Assembly: GCA_937125395.1 (NCBI GenBank)
Contig: CAKZLI010000030.1
Coordinates: 1-50,652, forward strand
Reading direction: 5' to 3'
Source: an uncultured Glaciecola sp.
GTDB taxonomy: Bacteria; Pseudomonadota; Gammaproteobacteria; Enterobacterales; Alteromonadaceae
DNA length: 50,652 nucleotides
Shown: piece by piece, positions 44,264 through 50,652 of the stretch
How positions within the stretch are numbered: the stretch's first letter is position 1
Layout: the number at the start of each line of letters is the position of its first letter
The notes under the pieces: generated by a model
What the model was told of the DNA's origin: nothing
Databases searched by the model: none
Seen by the model: the letters and a program-made list of their open reading frames with translations, nothing else
Position numbers and translations under genes: made by a program

Positions 44264-45244
44264 ATGCATTCAGGATTAGCCGCAATTTATGCGTTAACAC
44301 AATGTCCAGGTATTGGCACGATTACCGCTAACCAGCTTGGTGAACACACTAAATGTAAATTGGATGAGCTTGCTAGTCTGCCTCCTCATACATTGCAACT
44401 GGCAGGACTAAGCCTCACCCAAATCAAAACTTTACAGGCAGATTATTCATCTGCGGTTCAACGATTACAAAATTGGGTTTATCAAGCACATAGTAGCTGT
44501 CCACGATGTATATTAACAGTGACTGATCCAGATTATCCGCCTTTACTTCGTCAAATCCCAGATCATCCGTTAATGCTATTTGTTGAGGGCAATAAGGCAT
44601 TGTTAAGCTCGCCGCAAATAGCCATTGTGGGAGCCAGACAAGCTAGTGTTAACGGTAAATCCCAGGCACATTATTTTGCCAAAGAGTTAGCGTTACGTAA
44701 TTGGGTTATTACATCGGGATTGGCACAAGGGATTGATGCACAAGCTCATCGTGGCGCTCTTGCCGGTGGTGGCGGGACGATTGCAGTACTAGGGCATGGG
44801 TTGGCTCATATGTATCCAAAACAACACGCTGAGTTACGTCATACGATTGTGCTAGAGGGAGGATGTATTATTAGCGAATATCCACCAAATCAGTCTGCAA
44901 AACCGCATTTTTTTCCACAGCGCAATCGGATTATTAGTGGGCTCAGTATGGGCACGTTTGTCGTTGAGGCCAAACACAAATCAGGTTCATTGATTACGGC
45001 TCAACAAGCCTTGTGCGATAATCGTGAGGTATTTGCTCTTCCAGGCCGAATTGATGATGCTAATGCGGCAGGGTGTAATGCTTTAATCAAACAAGGCGCA
45101 ATCTTAGTTGATCAGGTTGATGACATTGATGGGTATAGATTTTCACTTGAAAAACCTCAATTACCCCCAATATTAAACAGTAGTGACAAAAATACTCAAG
45201 AAAACTTGTCACGCTCCGATTTGTTAGATAGTGTAAACTATTAA
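44264..45244 (+). CDS. dprA: DNA processing protein DprA, truncated by in-frame stop
   Basis: Binds single-strand DNA and loads RecA in transformation. 326 residues here, short against about 370. The Rossmann core is intact: VGARQASVNGKSQAHYFAKEL, TSGLAQGIDAQAHRGAL, FFPQRNRIISGL and FALPGRIDDANAAGCN. It ends at a TAA (45242-45244), but the same frame continues with a recognisable winged helix to 45379. AAGGAG lies 7 bases before the ATG. The core may still work; the winged helix is dispensable in some species. Confidence 0.9.
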   Translation: MHSGLAAIYALTQCPGIGTITANQLGEHTKCKLDELASLPPHTLQLAGLSLTQIKTLQADYSSAVQRLQNWVYQAHSSCPRCILTVTDPDYPPLLRQIPDHPLMLFVEGNKALLSSPQIAIVGARQASVNGKSQAHYFAKELALRNWVITSGLAQGIDAQAHRGALAGGGGTIAVLGHGLAHMYPKQHAELRHTIVLEGGCIISEYPPNQSAKPHFFPQRNRIISGLSMGTFVVEAKHKSGSLITAQQALCDNREVFALPGRIDDANAAGCNALIKQGAILVDQVDDIDGYRFSLEKPQLPPILNSSDKNTQENLSRSDLLDSVNY

Positions 45245-45379
45245 ATCACATCAATAGAACACATTGCACAGCATAGTTCATTGCCATTGCCACATTTGTT
45301 GGCCAGATTATTAGAGTACGAACTGAGCGGGAAAGTCGCCGCAGTGCAAGGCGGGTATATTAAAACTCCGCGGAGATAA
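45245..45379 (+). pseudogene. Detached DprA winged-helix remnant
   Basis: The 44 codons after the dprA stop, in the same frame, read ITSIEHIAQHSSLPLPHLLA then [20 protein letters not shown], ending TPRR and TAA at 45377. They match the E. coli DprA tail LLELELAGWIAAVPGGYVRL. There is no frameshift; a single base change in one codon (for example GAA to TAA) explains the break. The stop is 2 bp before smg. Confidence 0.85.
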
Positions 45380-45381
45380 TT

Positions 45382-45858
45382 ATGTTTGATATCCTTATGT
45401 ACTTGTTTGAAAGCTTAATTCATAACGAGTCTGATTTTCATATTGATCAAGAAGAATTAACCGATGAGTTAGTGAATGCGGGTTTTCATTTAGATGAAAT
45501 ATATAAAGCCCTGCAATGGCTAGAAAAACTAGCCGCTCTGCAAGAAAGTGATCACACGCCATATTTAACGAAAGGTGCATTTTCTGCTGTCAATCGAATA
45601 TACAGTCAGCAAGAATTAATGGTGTTGGATGTTGAAGCGCGTGGATTTATTATGTTTTTGGAGCAGATAAATGTGCTAGATACAATTACTCGGGAGATGG
45701 TTATTGACCGGGTAATGGAAATTGACAGCAAAGAGTTTTGCTTAGAAGATCTTAAGTGGGTTATTTTGATGGTGCTATTTAATGTACCTGGTAAAGAATC
45801 AGCCTATGCGCAAATGGAAAACTTGTTGTTTGATATGCAGGATGGCCCTTTACACTAA
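45382..45858 (+). CDS. smg: Smg family protein (DUF494)
   Basis: A 158-residue acidic, helical protein of the Smg family, always found near dprA but of unknown biochemical role. It begins [16 protein letters not shown] and has [17 protein letters not shown] near the C-terminus, the family signature. GGAG lies 6 bases before the ATG; its stop shares bases with the next start. Confidence 0.95.
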   Translation: MFDILMYLFESLIHNESDFHIDQEELTDELVNAGFHLDEIYKALQWLEKLAALQESDHTPYLTKGAFSAVNRIYSQQELMVLDVEARGFIMFLEQINVLDTITREMVIDRVMEIDSKEFCLEDLKWVILMVLFNVPGKESAYAQMENLLFDMQDGPLH

Positions 45859-46424
45859 TGGCAAAAATTGACAGTTCATTATTCTCCTCCGATAAACAAG
45901 TCAGTGCTGCTGCCATAGCAGAAGCCTATGGTGACTGTCCTGAATGCGCCAGCCCGTTATTAATTAAATATGCAAACAAACAATCTTTTTTAGCCTGTTC
46001 TGCATACCCAACTTGTGAGCACCGCAAATCACTAACAGATAACTCAATCACGACAATAAAAGTGATGCATGACACACCATGCCCGCAATGTGATTTAACG
46101 TTAGCCATTAAAAAAGGCCGTTATGGGTTATTCGTTGGTTGTGTTGATTTTCCAAGCTGTAACTACATTGGTTCTATTAAACCGCAAACTGATACCCAAG
46201 TGACTTGCCCTGAATGCAGCACCGGTCATTTGCTAGAAAAGACTAATAAATACGGTAAAAAGTTTTATGCATGTGATCATTACCCTAAATGCAAATATGT
46301 CATTAATTCGAAGCCGGTGGCGCAACCTTGTCCGATATGTCATGCATCAATAATGATCCAAAAAAACGCCTCATCCTTAGAATGTATTAACACGACCTGT
46401 TCTGGAAAGATCGATATTGTATGA
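45858..46424 (+). CDS. Topoisomerase-type zinc-finger protein (YrdD-like)
   Basis: A 188-residue protein made almost wholly of four zinc ribbons of the topoisomerase I C-terminal kind, each with two cysteine pairs: CPEC with CSAYPTC, CPQC with CVDFPSC, CPEC with CDHYPKC, and CPIC with CINTTC. This matches E. coli YrdD in content and place (smg-yrdD-tsaC). A DNA- or RNA-binding role is inferred. It overlaps smg by one base and tsaC by four. Confidence 0.9.
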   Translation: MAKIDSSLFSSDKQVSAAAIAEAYGDCPECASPLLIKYANKQSFLACSAYPTCEHRKSLTDNSITTIKVMHDTPCPQCDLTLAIKKGRYGLFVGCVDFPSCNYIGSIKPQTDTQVTCPECSTGHLLEKTNKYGKKFYACDHYPKCKYVINSKPVAQPCPICHASIMIQKNASSLECINTTCSGKIDIV

Positions 46425-47017
46425 GTGAACTATCCCCATTAACACAATCTGAAATAATACCCAGCGCTGAAACAATGTCAGCATTTACAGCCGCCTTTAC
46501 TGGCGGTCAAGTGATTGCGTATCCGACGGAAGCTGTCTTTGGGCTTGGTTGTGATCCCGATAATCAGGCTGCAGTGGAGCAAGTGTTAAAGATCAAAACC
46601 CGTCCTCAAGACAAAGGGTTGATTTTAATTGCAGCTTCGCTAGAGCAGCTTATGCCATACATAGATATTACGCCGTTGTCACAAGCGATATTGGCGCAGG
46701 TTCATGCTACATGGCCTGGTCCATACACTTGGATTATGCCCAAAGCGGCAAAGACACCAGACTATCTAACCGGAAACCGCTCTACTATTGCTGTTAGGGT
46801 CAGTGCGCATCCTGTAGTAATCGCATTATGTAATGCTGTAGATGGTCCATTGGTTTCTACCTCTGCAAACCCTAGCGGAGCAGAGCCGGCTCGAAGCTTA
46901 GTTGATATAGATCAATACTTTGGGCAATCCGTTTTTGCAATTGATGGTCAAGTGGATCACAATGCGCAACCCAGTAAAATACAAGATGCATTAACCGGAA
47001 AGGTATTGCGAGGATAA
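46421..47017 (+). CDS. tsaC: Threonylcarbamoyl-AMP synthase TsaC
   Basis: Makes threonylcarbamoyl-AMP for the t6A37 tRNA modification. It has 198 residues. The YrdC fold is seen in IAYPTEAVFGLGCDP, KIKTRPQDKGLILIA, STIAVRVSAHPVV and STSANPSGAEPA. It overlaps the zinc-finger gene by 4 bp (ATGA) and is followed by hemF after 3 bp. Confidence 0.96.
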   Translation: MSELSPLTQSEIIPSAETMSAFTAAFTGGQVIAYPTEAVFGLGCDPDNQAAVEQVLKIKTRPQDKGLILIAASLEQLMPYIDITPLSQAILAQVHATWPGPYTWIMPKAAKTPDYLTGNRSTIAVRVSAHPVVIALCNAVDGPLVSTSANPSGAEPARSLVDIDQYFGQSVFAIDGQVDHNAQPSKIQDALTGKVLRG

Positions 47018-47950
<933 letters not shown>

Positions 47951-48011
47951 TCAATTGTATTATTGATCTATCGCAACGATTGTCGGTATTCTTTAAATGT
48001 TATTTATTGTG

Positions 48012-48025
48012 TTGTTTTAGATCAA
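48012..48025. promoter_or_regulatory. Candidate FNR/EtrA site before ompW
   Basis: TTGTTTTAGATCAA matches the FNR consensus TTGAT-N4-ATCAA at 9 of 10 positions. A -10-like TACACT (48048-48053) places the start near 48060, so the site is centred near -41.5, as in class II FNR promoters. E. coli ompW is FNR-controlled. Confidence 0.5.
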
Positions 48026-48086
48026 TAAGCTCGTTCAATATTCTCCTTACACTGCTATTAGTTTAGTTAATTAAGAGAATATTCCG

Positions 48087-48767
48087 ATGAAAAAAATATG
48101 GTTACATACCCTTCTTACAACAGTCATTACTGGTACCTTCTTAGTCCCTGTTGTTCATGCCCACCAAAAAGGTGACATTCTGCTTCGTGCCGGCGTTACC
48201 ATTGTCGCTCCTGATGATAGTAGTAGTCATATTATTGCGGGTGCTGACTTGGGATTAGGGGTGCGAGTCGATAGTAACGCGCAGCTCGGTATCAATGTCG
48301 CTTATTTTGTTTCCGATAAATGGAATGTTGAATTGCTTGCCGCCACACCATTCAGCCACGATATTGATTTTGGCGCTACGGATCCTCTAGGTACAGGCAA
48401 TCAACTGGGAGTGACTAAACATTTACCACCGACCCTAACTGCTAATTATTATTTCGCAGGATCCGCTGAGTATTTTCAACCCTATGTCGGAATAGGATTG
48501 AATTACACCGTCTTTTTTGATGAAAAATTCACTAATGCGAATGCTGACGCTGGCTTAACGGGCCTTACATTGGATGATTCGTTTGGTTTATCCGCTCAAA
48601 TAGGTGCCGACTACATTATTAATGAAGAAGTCTTGTTGAATGCTTCGGTGAGATACATCGATATTGAAACAGATGCTAAATTTAATCTTGGCGAAACAGC
48701 AGGCTCGATAGCAACTGTGAGTATTGATCCTTGGGTGTATACATTATCTATAGGGTATGCCTTTTAG
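48087..48767 (+). CDS. ompW: OmpW family outer-membrane protein
   Basis: Small eight-stranded beta-barrel that may form a hydrophobic channel. It has 226 residues, a signal peptide (about 1-25, ending VVHA), HQKGDILLRAGVTIVAPDDSS, PPTLTANYYF, PYVGIGLNYTVFF and a final WVYTLSIGYAF with the terminal Phe needed for insertion. An inverted repeat AATATTCTC/GAGAATATT (48037-48045, 48075-48083) covers its ribosome binding site. A terminator follows. Confidence 0.94.
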   Translation: MKKIWLHTLLTTVITGTFLVPVVHAHQKGDILLRAGVTIVAPDDSSSHIIAGADLGLGVRVDSNAQLGINVAYFVSDKWNVELLAATPFSHDIDFGATDPLGTGNQLGVTKHLPPTLTANYYFAGSAEYFQPYVGIGLNYTVFFDEKFTNANADAGLTGLTLDDSFGLSAQIGADYIINEEVLLNASVRYIDIETDAKFNLGETAGSIATVSIDPWVYTLSIGYAF

Positions 48768-48806
48768 ATGATGGATACTATATGTATTGGTTAAGTAAAG
48801 TTTGGG

Positions 48807-48872
48807 CCCTTTGAGATCTGCACGCATGGAATGATAGACATATCATTGTAGGATCTTAAAGGGACTTTTTAT
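48807..48872 (+). terminator. Terminator-like hairpin after ompW
   Basis: CCCTTTGAGATC (48807-48818) pairs with GATCTTAAAGGG (48852-48863) with one mismatch, then ACTTTTTATT. A small inner hairpin ATGAT/ATCAT lies in the loop. Confidence 0.6.
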
Positions 48873-49010
48873 TAGGTCACTCACCGTATTATATAGATGG
48901 CTAACCGACGTAATTGTTTCTATGAAAATAGCAGTAGTTTGGTTATAGTCGTTATAGTTAAGAGACATTATATTCTCACCCAAGGTTTTATTCATCTAAG
49001 GATCGTTTTC

Positions 49011-49835
49011 ATGCAGTATTTTGCAGTATTTGGTAATCCTATTGCGCAAAGCAAATCTCCCGCAATTCATACCATGTTTGCTAAACAGGCCAAAATTGAT
49101 ATTCAGTACGATGCGATTTTGGCACCTTTTGATGGATTTACTCGCAGTGTTAGTGATTTTTTTGCGTTAGATGCGCGAGTCGGAGCAAATGTAACGATGC
49201 CATTTAAAGAAGAAGCATTTGCAATGTGTGATGTATTAACAGATCAAGCACAATCTGCTCAGGCCGTGAATACGTTATTTAATTCGCCGCAAGGACTGGT
49301 TGGTCATAATACGGATGGATTGGGCTTAATACAGGATTTATTGCGTCAGGCAGTAAGCTTAAAAGATCAACGCGTGTTATTAATCGGTGCCGGTGGCGCT
49401 GCAAAGGGAGTTATTAAAGCCTTATTTGCGCAACAGATAAACTCGTTGCATATTGTGAATCGAAATATCAAACGAGCAAAAGAGTTAGTTGTTCAAAATC
49501 AGGCATTATTCCCTAACTGGAAAATAACGGCCGGTGGTTTTGATAGCGTTCAACACGAACAGTTCGACGTGGTTATCAATGCCACTAGTTTAAGTTTGAG
49601 CGGAGCTGTTCCACCAATTGGCAATCATGTTTATAAGGACGCACGGTGCGTGTACGATATGGTGTACAGTAAAGAGCCAACGATCTTTTTACAGCATGCC
49701 CATAAGCAGGGAAGTCGTAACTTAAGTGATGGGTTGGGTATGTTAGTCGGGCAAGCTGCAGAGAGTTTTACGTTTTGGACTGGGCAGCATGTTGATACCA
49801 ACCCAGTTCTGGATGTGTTGCGCAAAGCTATGTGA
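49011..49835 (+). CDS. aroE: Shikimate dehydrogenase
   Basis: NADPH-dependent reduction of 3-dehydroshikimate in aromatic synthesis. It has 274 residues from the ATG at 49011 (MQYFAVFGNPIAQSKSP), preferred because AGGA lies 8 bases before it and this is the family start; longer in-frame reading upstream is unlikely. The catalytic lysine is in NVTMPFKEEA, the aspartate in HNTDGLGL, and the Rossmann motif is GAGGAAKGV. Confidence 0.96.
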   Translation: MQYFAVFGNPIAQSKSPAIHTMFAKQAKIDIQYDAILAPFDGFTRSVSDFFALDARVGANVTMPFKEEAFAMCDVLTDQAQSAQAVNTLFNSPQGLVGHNTDGLGLIQDLLRQAVSLKDQRVLLIGAGGAAKGVIKALFAQQINSLHIVNRNIKRAKELVVQNQALFPNWKITAGGFDSVQHEQFDVVINATSLSLSGAVPPIGNHVYKDARCVYDMVYSKEPTIFLQHAHKQGSRNLSDGLGMLVGQAAESFTFWTGQHVDTNPVLDVLRKAM

Positions 49836-49852
49836 TGCTACCTAGCTGATTG

Positions 49853-50398
49853 TTACTTTGCAGTATCCAACATGGCTAAATATTCATTTTTTAATTCAAC
49901 ATAATTAATTGCTGACTGCGTTAAAAAGTCAAGTTCGGTTTGTTTTAATGGCCGAATCTGTTTGATTGGGTTGCCCACATACAAAAAACCACTTTTTAGT
50001 GTTTTATTCGGCGGGACAACAGAACCAGCACCAATAAACACGTCATCTTCTACAATAACACCGTCCATCACAACAGACCCCATTCCGACCAAAATGCGAT
50101 CACCCAATACGCAACCATGCAACATACACTGGTGACCGACGGTAACATCAGCACCAATGATAAGTGGATAACCAGATTGATTAGAGGCTGTTGGCCGGGA
50201 CACATGCAAAATAGTCCCATCTTGTATATTGCTGCGTTCACCAATGGTGATATCGTTGACATCACCACGCGCGGCAACTAACGGCCATATGCTGACATCG
50301 TCAGCCAGGGTAATATCACCATATAGCACGGCACTGTCTTCTATATATACTGAATTACCTAAAGTGGGGATGATGCCTTTATAAGCATGTAGGGGCAT
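49853..50398 (-). CDS. Gamma-carbonic anhydrase family protein (YrdA-like)
   Basis: A 181-residue left-handed beta-helix protein. Hexapeptide-repeat turns are visible (for example IGADVTVGH, LGDRILVGMGSVVMDGV, VEDDVFIGAGSVVPP), with histidines in ILHVSRP and GHQCMLHGC as likely metal ligands. It matches YrdA, encoded beside aroE in E. coli; activity as a carbonic anhydrase is unproven in many members. It is convergent with aroE. Confidence 0.93.
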   Translation of the reverse strand: MPLHAYKGIIPTLGNSVYIEDSAVLYGDITLADDVSIWPLVAARGDVNDITIGERSNIQDGTILHVSRPTASNQSGYPLIIGADVTVGHQCMLHGCVLGDRILVGMGSVVMDGVIVEDDVFIGAGSVVPPNKTLKSGFLYVGNPIKQIRPLKQTELDFLTQSAINYVELKNEYLAMLDTAK

Positions 50399-50506
50399 AA
50401 AACGTCCTGATATGTTAATTCTCTATATATATTGTAAAGAAAAACACATGAAACGGATACTATTCAAGCAAAAACAACACAAATATACATTAATAGCTAT
50501 TATCTG

Positions 50507-50534
50507 TTGACGCATCCGATTATGTCTGTAAAAT
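50507..50534 (+). promoter_or_regulatory. Stable-RNA-type promoter P1 (probable rRNA operon)
   Basis: TTGACG, 16-bp spacer, TAAAAT, then GCGCCCC, a GC-rich discriminator as in stringently controlled rRNA promoters, with an AT-rich UP-like stretch upstream. In E. coli rrnD lies next to yrdA-aroE. Confidence 0.65.
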
Positions 50535-50597
50535 GCGCCCCTCGCTTGAGACAACACCCGCCAAGTCGTTTACGACAAAGCCAAGTAGTGCAAGCGT

Positions 50598-50626
50598 TTG
50601 ACGATGTTTTAGTTAGAGTGTTTATT
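50598..50626 (+). promoter_or_regulatory. Possible second promoter P2
   Basis: TTGACG, 17-bp spacer, TTTATT in the presumed rRNA leader, about 90 bp after P1. The -10 is weak. Tandem P1/P2 promoters are typical of rRNA operons. Confidence 0.4.
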
Positions 50627-50652
50627 CGTAAATAGTTTGAATAAAACGTTGA

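Overview
The window is an AT-rich chromosomal segment (roughly 40% G+C by eye, not computed) from a marine-type gammaproteobacterium, most likely order Alteromonadales. This rests on protein resemblance to E. coli and Shewanella/Alteromonas-type homologues and on gene order: atp operon, parAB, rsmG-mnmG, oriC, mnmE-yidC-rnpA-rpmH, dnaA-dnaN-recF-gyrB, glyQS, cytochrome c4, engB, polA, trkH, trkA-rsmB-fmt-def, dprA-smg-tsaC-hemF-aroE and a gamma carbonic anhydrase. It is almost entirely the replication-origin neighbourhood; the genus cannot be fixed from sequence alone.

Layout. 1-5.7 kb: F-type ATP synthase operon (atpI-B-E-F-H-A-G-D, minus strand; atpD is cut by the window edge). 5.8-10.1 kb: parB, parA, rsmG, mnmG. 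10.2-10.5 kb: probable oriC, with an AT-rich stretch, four perfect DnaA boxes and GATC sites. 10.5-14.0 kb: accessory block with a beta-repeat DUF4097-type exported protein and a divergent sucrose phosphorylase/fructokinase pair sharing a 16-bp palindromic operator. 14.0-20.5 kb: DnaC- and DnaT-like helicase-loading genes joined to mioC-mnmE, then yajQ, yidC, yidD, rnpA and rpmH. 20.5-21.0 kb: a second DnaA-box cluster upstream of dnaA. 21.0-27.2 kb: dnaA-dnaN-recF-gyrB, with two perfect parS sites inside recF. 27.2-37.0 kb: lipoprotein, glyS/glyQ, DUF2489 gene, yihI, a candidate GGA-hairpin ncRNA, cytochrome c4, engB, a tandem pair of sRNA-like elements, a Spot 42-like sRNA, and polA. 37.3-50.4 kb: trkH, trkA, rsmB, fmt, def, an exported protein, dprA, smg, yrdD-like gene, tsaC, hemF, ompW, aroE and yrdA-like gene. 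The right end carries what looks like a stable-RNA (rRNA operon) promoter.

How the genes work together. DnaA, DnaN, RecF, GyrB, DnaT/DnaC-like loader, ParA/ParB with parS, and oriC form an initiation and segregation cluster. RnpA, YidD and YidC serve RNA processing and membrane insertion. MnmE and MnmG modify the same tRNA wobble base. Sucrose phosphorylase and fructokinase make a compact sucrose route. TrkH and TrkA form a potassium uptake system.

Main points for a second look: (1) two diverged tandem copies of a terminator-ended sRNA-like element beside a Spot 42 homologue between engB and polA; (2) a ncRNA candidate with five GGA motifs, two or three of them in hairpin loops, downstream of the cytochrome c4 gene; (3) PolA with all four DEDD proofreading residues replaced; (4) dprA split by an in-frame TAA that detaches its winged-helix domain; (5) two DnaA-box clusters about 10 kb apart with the coding-strand switch at the dnaA one rather than at the mnmG one.
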